Of a stretch of 44,060 nt of DNA, positions 23,679 to 31,752 are shown in pieces. Below the pieces are notes generated by a model. It had not been told where the DNA came from and made no database searches. It saw only the letters and a list, made by a program, of their open reading frames with translations. Source of the stretch: Bacteroidales bacterium (GTDB taxonomy: Bacteria > Bacteroidota > Bacteroidia > Bacteroidales > UBA932); assembly GCA_017560825.1 (NCBI GenBank), contig JAFZED010000029.1:1-44060 (forward strand), written 5' to 3'. Each line of letters opens with the position of its first letter. Position 1 is the stretch's first letter. The position numbers and the translations under genes were made by a program.

Positions 23679-24761
23679 ATGAAAAGAATTATAGCAATTT
23701 TCGCGGTCGTGCTCGCAGGAGCGATTTACTCTTCAGATGCCGACGCCTGCACAGGAATATCCCTTACCGCGCAGGACGGCAGCAGGGTAGTGGCAAGGAC
23801 CGTAGAATGGGCAGCGACGCCGATGCAGTGCGGCTATGTGGTCGCTCCGCGCGGGCACGTCCATCAGTCCTACACCCCGACAGGGGAAAACGGACTTAAA
23901 TATAAGTCTGTATATGGATATGTAGGTATATATACGGAATATGAACCGTTTGTTGTAGAGGGAGTCAACGAAGCCGGCCTGTCCGCTGGGCTTTTCTTCT
24001 TCCCGCAATATGGTGAATATGCTCCTTATGATTCGGCGAACAATGCCAAGACACTCTGTGATATGCAGTTCGTGTCCTGGGTGCTTTCCGGATTCTCTAC
24101 CATCGACCAGGTCAAGGCTGCGTTGAATGAAATCGACCTTGTCACCTTGAACCACAAGATAGGTGCAGTGCATTGGAGGATAGCTCAGCCTGACGGAAGG
24201 ATGGTTGTACTTGAGGTAGTCGCAGGAGTCCCTCATTTCTATGAGAATACTCTCGGAGTGCTTACAAACGCTCCAGGTTTCAACTGGCATATGACAAATC
24301 TCAACAACTATGTCAACCTTCAGCCTGGTTCTGCTCCGAACAATACGATAGCTAAGGGCATAACACTTTCAGGCCTGGGACACGGAAGCGGAATGCTCGG
24401 ACTGCCGGGTGACTTTACATCCCCTTCAAGATTTGTCCGTGCGACATTCTTCCAGACTACATCTCCGGTGTGGGCTACAGGTTTTGAGACAGTAGTGCAG
24501 GCCTTTCATATCCTGAACAACTTTGACATCCCGATCGGAAGCCAGCACACGCAGGCTGATATGCCTAAGGGTCTTCCGAGCGCAACTCAGTTCACTGCTG
24601 CCACAGACCAGACTGCGATGAAACTGTACTACCGCACAGCGTGGAACAGCAACATCAGGTGCATTGACCTTATGAGCATCGACTTCTCAAAGATCAAGTA
24701 CCAGTCGCATCCTCTGGATCAGGTTCAGCAGCAGCCGGTGGAGATGGTGAAGGTGAAATAG
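23679..24761 (+). CDS. Exported choloylglycine-hydrolase family amidase (linear amide C-N hydrolase)
   Basis: This 360-residue Ntn hydrolase has a signal peptide (MKRIIAIFAVVLAGAIYSSD, cleaved after ADA) that would leave Cys24 as the new N-terminal nucleophile, as the family requires. Compared with bile salt hydrolase and penicillin V acylase, I see the Cys (C24), the Arg (R40 in VARTVEW), the Asn of NEAGL and of LTNAPGF, and the Arg of PSRFVRATFF. The acidic position usually held by Asp is Glu here (E43). Likely substrates are conjugated bile salts, penicillin V-like amides or N-acyl amides; the sequence does not decide. It is periplasmic or exported, apparently monocistronic, with a terminator after it. 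Confidence 0.88.
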   Translation: MKRIIAIFAVVLAGAIYSSDADACTGISLTAQDGSRVVARTVEWAATPMQCGYVVAPRGHVHQSYTPTGENGLKYKSVYGYVGIYTEYEPFVVEGVNEAGLSAGLFFFPQYGEYAPYDSANNAKTLCDMQFVSWVLSGFSTIDQVKAALNEIDLVTLNHKIGAVHWRIAQPDGRMVVLEVVAGVPHFYENTLGVLTNAPGFNWHMTNLNNYVNLQPGSAPNNTIAKGITLSGLGHGSGMLGLPGDFTSPSRFVRATFFQTTSPVWATGFETVVQAFHILNNFDIPIGSQHTQADMPKGLPSATQFTAATDQTAMKLYYRTAWNSNIRCIDLMSIDFSKIKYQSHPLDQVQQQPVEMVKVK

Positions 24762-24823
24762 TGCATTCGTCCGGAGGTGCCAGCAAGGCCGACTGACGCT
24801 GATGGCTCCATATATATGCAGAA

Positions 24824-24855
24824 GGCGTGGACCGTACCCGGCCCACGCCATTTTT
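24824..24855 (+). terminator. Intrinsic terminator after the amidase gene
   Basis: GGCGTGG and CCACGCC, with additional inner CCG/CGG pairing, are followed by ATTTTTAT. It lies about 60 bases after the amidase stop and 23 before the end of the convergent peptidase gene. Confidence 0.75.
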
Positions 24856-24877
24856 ATATCGTCTTGTCGAGATGCCT

Positions 24878-27004
24878 TTATTCTACGAGAGTCATCTCCT
24901 CCAGCAGATGGTCTGCGTCCGCTACCTTGTCGATGGTGAAGAGGACGTATCTGATGTCGAGGGAAATGTTTCGGCATATTTCCGGATCGAAGACGATGTC
25001 GCTCATTGTACCTTCCCACACCCTGTCGAAGTTGATTCCGATCAGGTTGCCGTCGGCGTTGATCACCGGACTTCCTGAGTTGCCGCCTGTGGTGTGGTTC
25101 GTGGCTATGAAGCAGACAGGAACTTCTCCTGTTGCATCAGCCCAACGTCCGTAGTCTTTGGCTGCATAGATGTCGCGCAGACGCTGAGGGATGTTGTAGT
25201 CAAAGATCTCAGGATTGTCCTTCTCCATAATGCCCTTGATGGTTGAAGAAGGCTTGTAGTAGGCTCCGTCAGCAGGGGAGTAGCCCTTGATGTGTCCGTA
25301 AGCCACTCGGAGGGTGAGGTTTGCATCAGGATAGAATGCCTTAGGTACTCTCTGGGTGCGGCAGTAGACCATCTGTCCGCGCATATAGTCTCTGTAAGCG
25401 AGCTGGAGGTCCTGGTTCAGCTTTGTTGTAACCGGCTGAATGTCATTAGAGTACCATTTGAGGAATTCGTTGAAGAACTCTGTTGCAGGGTCTTTCAGGA
25501 CTGCCTCTCTGTCTTCTGCTGTGATAGCTGCTACCTTAGCAGGATCGATGAAGATGGAGTTCGTGAAGATGTCTTCAGCCCAGGTCTCGATCGAGCCGTA
25601 TGCTGCGAGTTTCTCTTTGTAGTATGCCGGCTTGAAGTCTGCAGGGACGTTCTTCTCGTACTCGTTCATAATCGCAACGAATGATTCCTTGTCGATAGGG
25701 AGGTACCAGTCCTTGTAGAATGACTCGGCGAGTTCGTCTGCCTTGGCCTTGTCCAAAGTCACTTCTGAGTCTGTCTTCTTGAAGAGTCTTGCAAAGCTCA
25801 TAGCGAAGTTTGCCACCTCGACAGTGCGTACGGTCTCTGTGTAGTAGTCTGTCGCGAACTGATATGGCTCCAGCTGTGCGTATATTCCTTCAATCTTCTC
25901 GATGACCCCGTCGAATTCGCCGCCCTTCGCCCATTTGTCGAAGGCCTTCTCGAATTCCTGCTTTGTCTGGACGGTCTTCATCTTCTTGATGCCCTTGACC
26001 TCGCCCTGCCACTTCTTCCAGGCGTTGGCGACGTTCGCATTCTTCGAAGAGTACTGGATGCGCACCTTCTGGCTTTCGTTCATATATTTCTTCATTATGT
26101 CCAGGCGAAGGGTGCGGAGGTGGATCTTGTGCGGGTCGCCTGTCTGCTCGATGTAGCGTACGCCCTCCGAGTGGATATATTCCTGAGTGCGGCCAGGGAA
26201 ACCATAGATGAAGGTGAAATCGCCCTCCTGCACACCTGAGGTCGAGATCTTGAAATATTTCTTCGGCTGGTAAGGGACGTTGTCCTTTGAATATGCTGCC
26301 GGGTTGTTGTCCTTGTCGGCGTAGATTCTGAAGATGGAGAAGTCGCCTGTGTGGCGAGGCCACATCCAGTTGTCTGTGTCGCCGCCGAACTTTCCGATCG
26401 ATGACGGCGGAGCGCCTACGAGGCGGATGTCTGAGTACTCGCGATAGAGGAAGAGGAAGTACTGGTTGCCGTAGTAAAGAGCCTCTACGGTTGCTCTGAG
26501 GCCGTTTCCTTCCTGGGTCGCCTCCTTGATGAGCTTGTCGGAGTTCGCCTTCACCAGCTCTGCGCGCTCCTGCTCTGCCATTGAAGGGTTGTAGCCGTCA
26601 AGAATCATCTCGGTTACATCATCCATTCTCTCCAAGAAGCTGACTGTAAGGCCTTTGTTAGGAAGCTCTTCTTCACGGCTCATAGCCCAGAAACCGTCGC
26701 GGAGGTAGTCGTGCTCCACGCTGCTGTGCTGCTGGATCTGGCCGTAGCCGCAATGGTGGTTTGTAAGGATCAGACCTTCTGCAGAGATAAGTTCTCCGGT
26801 GCAGCCTCGGCCGAACAGCACGACAGCATCCTTGAGGGATGCCTGGTTGATGCTGTAGATATCCTCGGCGCTGAGCTTGAAGCCTTTGCCCTGCATATCC
26901 TCGATACGCTGTGAGATGAGCGAAGGCAGCCACATACCTTCATCAGCCTTGGCTGAAAAGATAGATGTGATTGCTAACGCAATGATTAATAGTGATTTCT
27001 TCAT
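24878..27004 (-). CDS. S46 family dipeptidyl-peptidase (DPP11-like)
   Basis: This 708-residue exported serine peptidase (signal MKKSLLIIALAITSIFSAKA) has the S46 chymotrypsin-like core split by a large helical domain. The catalytic His is in ILTNHHCGYG (near 83), the acid residue is probably in the DTDNWMWPRHTGDF segment (near 213), and the nucleophilic Ser is in TTGGNSGSPVINADG (near 640). The substrate-specificity stretch reads NFDRVWEGTMSD; an Arg at this place marks Asp/Glu-specific DPP11, whereas DPP7 has Gly, so I lean to DPP11. Such enzymes trim dipeptides in the periplasm for amino-acid-fermenting Bacteroidota. It is transcribed alone, leftward. Confidence 0.93.
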   Translation of the reverse strand: MKKSLLIIALAITSIFSAKADEGMWLPSLISQRIEDMQGKGFKLSAEDIYSINQASLKDAVVLFGRGCTGELISAEGLILTNHHCGYGQIQQHSSVEHDYLRDGFWAMSREEELPNKGLTVSFLERMDDVTEMILDGYNPSMAEQERAELVKANSDKLIKEATQEGNGLRATVEALYYGNQYFLFLYREYSDIRLVGAPPSSIGKFGGDTDNWMWPRHTGDFSIFRIYADKDNNPAAYSKDNVPYQPKKYFKISTSGVQEGDFTFIYGFPGRTQEYIHSEGVRYIEQTGDPHKIHLRTLRLDIMKKYMNESQKVRIQYSSKNANVANAWKKWQGEVKGIKKMKTVQTKQEFEKAFDKWAKGGEFDGVIEKIEGIYAQLEPYQFATDYYTETVRTVEVANFAMSFARLFKKTDSEVTLDKAKADELAESFYKDWYLPIDKESFVAIMNEYEKNVPADFKPAYYKEKLAAYGSIETWAEDIFTNSIFIDPAKVAAITAEDREAVLKDPATEFFNEFLKWYSNDIQPVTTKLNQDLQLAYRDYMRGQMVYCRTQRVPKAFYPDANLTLRVAYGHIKGYSPADGAYYKPSSTIKGIMEKDNPEIFDYNIPQRLRDIYAAKDYGRWADATGEVPVCFIATNHTTGGNSGSPVINADGNLIGINFDRVWEGTMSDIVFDPEICRNISLDIRYVLFTIDKVADADHLLEEMTLVE

Positions 27005-27079
27005 ATTTATATCAATTTTTACTTTAATTTTTTATCTGAGGTTTGTGAGTCTTGCGGAGCTTCACTCCACAGCTTTGTG

Positions 27080-27087
27080 CAAAGATA
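27080..27087 (-). promoter_or_regulatory. Candidate -7 element of the S46 peptidase gene
   Basis: TATCTTTG on the minus strand fits TAnnTTTG and would give a leader of about 70 bases. The -33 region is T-rich but lacks a clear TTG because it runs into the terminator of the upstream PspC gene. Confidence 0.45.
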
Positions 27088-27089
27088 GC

Positions 27090-27129
27090 AAAATAATAAA
27101 ACCGTCCGACGAATCTCTTCGGCGGACGG
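27090..27129 (-). terminator. Intrinsic terminator after the larger PspC gene
   Basis: On the minus strand CCGTCCG and CGGACGG (27129-27102) pair around a loop that can close further, followed by TTTTATTATTTT. It ends the PspC/PadR operon about 95 bases after its last stop codon. The bases between 27130 and 27222 show no gene. Confidence 0.75.
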
Positions 27130-27222
27130 CTGCTGTTCGTTCAATGTTTATGTCTAACAAATCTATGTCTCGATTGTGAGTATTTGCACAAACTGTGCCG
27201 TAAATGAACTTTTGAGTCGATT

Positions 27223-28272
27223 TTATATTATCGTTGTGATTATTTCTGCGACTTGCCTTATTGTCCACGCACAGAGTGTGAGCAGGCTGATGATCCACGC
27301 GATGAACAGGACCAGGCCCGGACGCCACGATGGTGATTTCAGGTTGAAGGTCAGCATCACTCCGTTGTAGAGGAACCAGACGAAAAGAATGCCTGCCGTT
27401 ACTGCAAGTAGTACCCAGAATGTGTGGATGTCTGTGATCTGTGCCATTATCATCTCTTCGTCAGCCGGGAGGTCCCAGTCTTCAATGAACTCGTCGTGGA
27501 TTTCCTCATAGATTTCGTGTTGGATGATCTGAGGCAGTGCCGGAATGATGAATGTTGAGAGAAGACCACCTGCACCTGCTGTCAGGAGCATAAGTCCGAG
27601 GAAGACGCCTCCGACCCTTTTAAATGCCTGTGCAGCAGGGGATTCTGCCATTTCCTTCACTTCTTTGCCCAGTTCAAAGTCTTTGGCGCGGTAGCCTTCA
27701 AGACTCACAGGCTTTCCTTTCATCTCACGTTTCTGCTCGGCAGTACGTGCTGCCGGAGTTGCTATCCACAGGCAGATGTAGCCAAGGAATGCGATTCCCA
27801 GGAACAGTTCGACATCTGCAAACACTCCTATGAAGAATGCGATCAGGAATGCAAGTCTGAAGATGACTTTATCGACGCCGAAGTATAGTCCAAGTCCTGA
27901 ACATACACCTCCGAGTACTCTCTCGTCGATGTTTCTGTACAGTTTCCTGTTTCTTGGAGTTCTTGTCTCTTCCTTCTGCTCTTCCTGTTGTGGGCTTTCC
28001 TGTTCTATGTCGCTCTGAGCCATCTCTTTAGGGTCGCCGATTCTTTTCTTGATGCTGTTTACCATTTCCAGGTTCACCACCATTCCCGGAACGCAGATTT
28101 CTCTGAGCAGTTCCGATATGCGTTCCTCGATGTCGGCTGCGATTTCTTCAGCCATATCGCTTCCGCCAAATGCCGCTCTTATCTCATCCAGGTACTGGCC
28201 GAGCTCCTGATAGGCATCGGTCTCTATAGTAAATGAATAGCCTGCGAGGCTTATGTTTTCTGTTGTCTTCAT
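27223..28272 (-). CDS. PspC-domain membrane protein (larger)
   Basis: This 349-residue protein has an N-terminal soluble region (about 1-90) with EEIAADIEERISELL, a PspC domain near 110-175 (RKLYRNIDERVLGGVCSGLGLYFG, then two hydrophobic helices ending CLWIATPA), and three or four further membrane segments in the C-terminal half (about 215-345). PspC domains occur in phage-shock and envelope-stress proteins. Its N-terminal region is clearly related to that of the smaller PspC protein two genes upstream (both begin with a SFTI-D-DAY--L--YL pattern), so the two arose by duplication. It is the last gene of the PspC-PadR-PspC operon, six bases after padR. Confidence 0.87.
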   Translation of the reverse strand: MKTTENISLAGYSFTIETDAYQELGQYLDEIRAAFGGSDMAEEIAADIEERISELLREICVPGMVVNLEMVNSIKKRIGDPKEMAQSDIEQESPQQEEQKEETRTPRNRKLYRNIDERVLGGVCSGLGLYFGVDKVIFRLAFLIAFFIGVFADVELFLGIAFLGYICLWIATPAARTAEQKREMKGKPVSLEGYRAKDFELGKEVKEMAESPAAQAFKRVGGVFLGLMLLTAGAGGLLSTFIIPALPQIIQHEIYEEIHDEFIEDWDLPADEEMIMAQITDIHTFWVLLAVTAGILFVWFLYNGVMLTFNLKSPSWRPGLVLFIAWIISLLTLCAWTIRQVAEIITTII

Positions 28273-28278
28273 CTGTGG

Positions 28279-28626
28279 TTATGCTTTTGCTCCGTTTCTG
28301 ATTGATTCTATGCCGCGGGACAGTTCGTCCCAGGCTGCGTCAAGGCCGGCAAGCTGTTCTCTTCCGTAGTCGGTGATCATATAGTACTTGCGTGGCGGGC
28401 CCTGAGGGGATTCTTCCCACCTGTATGTGAGAAGGCCCAGCTTCTTGAGGCGGATCAGCAGGGGATAGGTGGTGCCTTCCGCTACTATTATGTCGACCTC
28501 CTTGAGCTTCTGGATTATAGATGAGGCATACTCGTCTCCAGAAGCCAGGATCAGAAGAATGCTGTACTCCAGCACGCCTCGTCTCATCTGGGTCTTGTTG
28601 TTCTCTATTATGCCTGTGTTATCCAT
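28279..28626 (-). CDS. PadR family transcriptional regulator
   Basis: This 115-residue protein has the PadR winged-helix layout: MRRGVLEYSILLILASGDEYASSIIQKL (first helices), EVDIIVAEGTTYPLLIRLKKLGLL (recognition helix and strand), the wing YRWEESPQGPPRKYYMITDYG and a C-terminal dimerisation helix. The TTYPLLxRL and GPPRKYY features are typical of PadR-type repressors, many of which bind small hydrophobic ligands or sense membrane stress. Lying between two PspC genes with gaps of three and six bases, it very probably controls this operon. A dyad overlapping the -33 region of the operon promoter is the best candidate operator. Confidence 0.9.
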   Translation of the reverse strand: MDNTGIIENNKTQMRRGVLEYSILLILASGDEYASSIIQKLKEVDIIVAEGTTYPLLIRLKKLGLLTYRWEESPQGPPRKYYMITDYGREQLAGLDAAWDELSRGIESIRNGAKA

Positions 28627-28629
28627 ATA

Positions 28630-29184
28630 TTATTGTGCTTCAGTGAATTTACGTATGTTATCTGCAGTAGGACTTACACCTCTCATCTGGCATTTTTCAG
28701 TCGCTGTCTTTGCTTCAGGAGCTGCGATCCAGATGGCGAGATACACCCAGAATCCGGCAGATCCGAAGAACAGGCCGATGAGGAAGATCACTCTGATAAG
28801 TACTACGTCTATGTCGAAGAACAGGGCGAGTCCGCTGCAGACTCCTCCTATCCTCTTGTCGTCCGGATTCCTGAAAAGCTTCTTCACAGGCTCTTCTGCT
28901 GACTCTGCATTTTCTTCAGTCTGTGGGGCAGGGGCCTTGTCCGGGTAGCCCAGCTGGCCGATGACAGCCTCTGTCATAGTGATGTCCACGACTTCTCTGC
29001 CGCCGAGCCTTCCTTTGAGCAGGTCAGCTATCCTGGCTTCCAGTTCGTCCATCACTTCCTTGCTTGAAAGGGTGCCCTCAAGAGAGGCTCTGAAACGTTC
29101 GAGGTAGTCATTGAGGTAGTTGTAGGCGTCATCGTCAATAGTGAAGCTACATCCGCCGATAGCAGCGTTAACTGTCTTTTTCAT
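28630..29184 (-). CDS. PspC-domain membrane protein (smaller)
   Basis: I start this at ATG 29184 (184 residues, MKKTVNAAIGGCSFTIDDDA) rather than the in-frame TTG at 29196. Residues 1-90 form the same soluble domain as in the larger PspC protein (YNYLNDYLERFRASLEG; ELEARIADLLKGRL). A PspC domain follows near 105-165 (KKLFRNPDDKRIGGVCSGLALFF and two hydrophobic helices ending AIWIAAPEA). It is the first gene of the leftward operon; the promoter and two dyads lie 90-130 bases upstream. The role is probably in envelope-stress response or its control, inferred from the domain and the PadR neighbour. Confidence 0.87.
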   Translation of the reverse strand: MKKTVNAAIGGCSFTIDDDAYNYLNDYLERFRASLEGTLSSKEVMDELEARIADLLKGRLGGREVVDITMTEAVIGQLGYPDKAPAPQTEENAESAEEPVKKLFRNPDDKRIGGVCSGLALFFDIDVVLIRVIFLIGLFFGSAGFWVYLAIWIAAPEAKTATEKCQMRGVSPTADNIRKFTEAQ

Positions 29185-29240
29185 CTTTATTATCAATTAG
29201 TTATGTTAATATTTCAGCTTGATTCACCTGTCAGTGAATG

Positions 29241-29267
29241 TTGGGATTCTTTCACAAAGTATTCCAA
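29241..29267. promoter_or_regulatory. Imperfect dyad downstream of the PspC operon promoter
   Basis: TTGGGATTCTTT and AAAGTATTCCAA surround a three-base centre, with ten of twelve positions paired. On the operon strand it lies just after the -7 element, near the expected transcript start, a position where a bound repressor would block transcription. Confidence 0.4.
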
Positions 29268-29272
29268 CACCA

Positions 29273-29304
29273 CAAAGATATATAATTTTTTAAATACCTT
29301 GCAA
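29273..29304 (-). promoter_or_regulatory. Promoter of the PspC-PadR-PspC operon
   Basis: TATCTTTG (29280-29273 on the minus strand) fits the -7 consensus, and a TTG (29304-29302) lies 21 bases upstream of it. The leader to the first ATG is about 80 bases. Confidence 0.55.
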
Positions 29305-29313
29305 CACAAGGTA
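29295..29313. promoter_or_regulatory. Perfect dyad over the -33 element, candidate PadR operator
   Basis: TACCTTGCAACACAAGGTA has perfect 7-base arms around a 5-base centre, and the -33 TTG of the operon promoter falls within its centre and arm. This placement suggests a repressor site; PadR, encoded in the operon, is the obvious candidate. The site also lies upstream of the divergent porin gene, so it could affect both. Confidence 0.5.
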
Positions 29314-29351
29314 CTGATTTCTCAATATTTTTTTCGCAGAAAATTAAATAT

Positions 29352-29359
29352 TATATTTG
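29352..29359 (+). promoter_or_regulatory. Candidate -7 element of the porin gene
   Basis: TATATTTG fits TAnnTTTG exactly and lies 23 bases before the porin ATG at 29383. The region 20 bases upstream is a T-run without TTG. Confidence 0.45.
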
Positions 29360-29382
29360 TCGCTTCAATTACGGACACCTTT

Positions 29383-30525
29383 ATGAAAAAACTGATTTTG
29401 ATGCTTGCTTTGCTGCTTCCTGTACTTGCAGCGGCACAGAATGAAACTTTGATCTCGCAGAACGAAAAGTACCAGTCACATATGAACCTTGAGTTCTACA
29501 CCAGTACAAATGCTTATTTTACTGAGAACAGGTTCGACGAACTCTCATTCAAGATCAACAGGGTGAGACTTGAAATCAGCGGACCTCTTAACGACCGTCT
29601 TTCTTATCATTTCCGTCAGTCGTTCAACCGTTACTACAATCCGCATTCTCTTGACAACCTTGCATCTTCGATCGAGTATGCCAACATCACCTGGCGCGGA
29701 TCGGACAAGTTCTCTCTGGTTGCCGGAAAGCAGTTTGTGGCATTGGGAGGCTATGAGGCTTATGTGAATGCGCTGAGAGTGAGGGAGTTCTCTGAGTTCA
29801 ATAACAATGTTGCCGTGTATCAGGCAGGTCTTATGGGAGTGATTGATTTCAATGAGGACCAGCAGCTCATTCTCCAGGTCGTGAACAACAGAAGCGGAAG
29901 CGACAGCGACCTTTATGTCTATGGACGACCTGACGGAGTGGAGCAGTCAAAGACTCCTCTTCTTGCTACATTGAACTGGAACGGATTCTTTGCAGACAGA
30001 GCTCTTCATTTCCGTTATTCAGCTTCTGCAGGTCAGCTTGCACAGGGTAAGAACATCTACTACCTGACTTGCGGTAACGTCTATGAGAAAGGACCGATCG
30101 TGGCCTATTTCGACGCTATGTACTCACGTGAGGGACTTGACTGCCAGCAGAGAGTCACAACTCTCCAGGGTGCCGGTGCCGGTTGGATTCCACAGACTGC
30201 TCAGAATGTCGAGTATCTGACATTTATCGCAAACTTTGACTATCAGTTCCATCCTAAGTGGAATGCATATGTGAAGGGTGCATACGAGACTGCGGACATC
30301 TACAAGGCCAACGGAGTCTTTGCTGAAGGCCGCTACCTCACTTCTTGGAATGCCCAGGCTTGTCTGGAGTGGTTCCCGCTTTCAGAAGCAAAGGGATTCA
30401 AGGTGTTTGCACACTATCTGTATAAGGGTCACGAGCTTACAGAAAATGCAAAAGCGCTGATGGCGGTTGTTCCGCACACTCAGCGCATATCACTTGGAAT
30501 CGTGTATGTAATTCCTGTTCTTTAA
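29383..30525 (+). CDS. Outer-membrane porin, OprO/OprP-like
   Basis: Read from ATG 29383 (380 residues), the protein has a signal peptide (MKKLILMLALLLPVLAAAQ) and then alternating beta-strand pattern ending in an aromatic/hydrophobic C-terminus (ISLGIVYVIPVL) as outer-membrane barrels do. The segment FKINRVRLEISGPLNDRLSYHFRQSFNRY and the WRGSDKFSLVAGKQFVALGG stretch resemble phosphate-selective porins O and P. It probably forms a small-solute or anion channel; the solute is not visible. The reading frame continues upstream to 29203 without a stop, but the signal peptide fixes the start. Its last four bases overlap the end of the convergent symporter gene. Confidence 0.82.
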   Translation: MKKLILMLALLLPVLAAAQNETLISQNEKYQSHMNLEFYTSTNAYFTENRFDELSFKINRVRLEISGPLNDRLSYHFRQSFNRYYNPHSLDNLASSIEYANITWRGSDKFSLVAGKQFVALGGYEAYVNALRVREFSEFNNNVAVYQAGLMGVIDFNEDQQLILQVVNNRSGSDSDLYVYGRPDGVEQSKTPLLATLNWNGFFADRALHFRYSASAGQLAQGKNIYYLTCGNVYEKGPIVAYFDAMYSREGLDCQQRVTTLQGAGAGWIPQTAQNVEYLTFIANFDYQFHPKWNAYVKGAYETADIYKANGVFAEGRYLTSWNAQACLEWFPLSEAKGFKVFAHYLYKGHELTENAKALMAVVPHTQRISLGIVYVIPVL

Positions 30526-31682
30526 GCCTTTTTTCCCATCAGCTTTTCGATTACGACAGCTATGGCGCCGTCGCCTGTCACGTTGCAGGCCGTGCCAAAG
30601 CTGTCCATTGCTATATACAGGGCTATCATCAGCGCCTGTGCTTCCTGATTGAATCCAAGCATTGACTGAAGCAGTCCCAGCGATGCCATTATTGCGCCTC
30701 CAGGTACGCCTGGGGCTGCTACCATTGTGATTCCCAGCATACAGATGAAGCCGGCGAACAAGCCGAAATCATACGGCATTCCCTGCATAATCATAAGGGC
30801 AAGTGCACAGGCCACGATCTTGAGTGTACTTCCGGACATATGTATGGTCGAGCACAGAGGGATGGTGAAGCCTGCTATGTCTTCTGACACGCCGTTCTTG
30901 CGTGTCTGCTCAAGTGTCACAGGAATAGTCGCTGCCGAAGACTGCGTGCCGAGGGCAGTGAAATAGGCAGGGAGCATATTCCAGAGCATTTTGAACGGGT
31001 TTTTCCTTGCGAAGCCTCCTGCTATGCAGAACTGAAGGATAAGTATGCCGATGTGGATAAGGAATATGATGCCGATTATCTTTATGAAGACCGTCAGGAT
31101 CGAGAACACCTGGCCGACAAAGGTCATATTAAGGAATATACCGAATATGTATATAGGCAGCAGGGGAATGATGGCTGTCTTGATGGTCTTGACGATGATC
31201 TTTTCAAAATCGTGTACCGCATCGTTCAAGGTGGTCTTTCCCAATGAGGCAAGGCCAAGTCCGAGAGTGAATGCGAGAACAAGCGCTGTCATCACATTCA
31301 TAAATGGAGGAATGGTGACTGTGAAGTAGGGGCTTAGCTCAGCAGCTGTCTCGACTTGCTGCATTGCTGACTGATCTATCATTCCAGGGAATAGTGCCGC
31401 GCCGGTAAGATATGACACCAGGCCTGCGAATACAGTGGAGCCGTAGGCAATGGCAACTGTCACCAGGAGCATCTTTCCTGCTGTCTTTCCAATGTCTGAA
31501 ATCGCCGGTGTGACCAGACCCACAATGATCAGCGGGATGGCAAAACCGAGGAACTGGCTGAAGATGCCGTTGAATGTAAGGAAGATCCTTACCAGCCATC
31601 CCGGAACGATGAGTCCGAGTCCGATACCGAGTGCTATCGCAATCAGAATCTTGCCCAATAGGCCGATTTTTACCTTTTTCAT
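30522..31682 (-). CDS. Dicarboxylate/amino acid:cation symporter (DAACS family)
   Basis: This 386-residue inner-membrane transporter has about eight helices plus the re-entrant loops of the DAACS (GltPh-like) fold. Family motifs are visible: the Ser-rich loop ALGTQSSAATIPVTL (near 250), IPLCSTIHMSGST, the second loop AAPGVPGGAIMASLG (near 315) and MDSFGTACNVTGDGAIAVVI, which corresponds to the NMDGT/NVxGD substrate-binding helices. It takes up acidic or neutral amino acids or C4-dicarboxylates with Na+ or H+; the exact solute is unclear, although the lack of the usual Arg/Asp pair arrangement I would expect for aspartate in GltPh makes Ser/Thr-type substrates possible. Its stop overlaps the convergent porin stop by four bases (TTAA). 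Confidence 0.9.
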   Translation of the reverse strand: MKKVKIGLLGKILIAIALGIGLGLIVPGWLVRIFLTFNGIFSQFLGFAIPLIIVGLVTPAISDIGKTAGKMLLVTVAIAYGSTVFAGLVSYLTGAALFPGMIDQSAMQQVETAAELSPYFTVTIPPFMNVMTALVLAFTLGLGLASLGKTTLNDAVHDFEKIIVKTIKTAIIPLLPIYIFGIFLNMTFVGQVFSILTVFIKIIGIIFLIHIGILILQFCIAGGFARKNPFKMLWNMLPAYFTALGTQSSAATIPVTLEQTRKNGVSEDIAGFTIPLCSTIHMSGSTLKIVACALALMIMQGMPYDFGLFAGFICMLGITMVAAPGVPGGAIMASLGLLQSMLGFNQEAQALMIALYIAMDSFGTACNVTGDGAIAVVIEKLMGKKA

Positions 31683-31752
31683 AGTGTTAACAAAAATGTT
31701 ATTAGTGTAAACAAATGTGTTTTAGATTATGTGTTTCAGTGTGTTATGCGTT

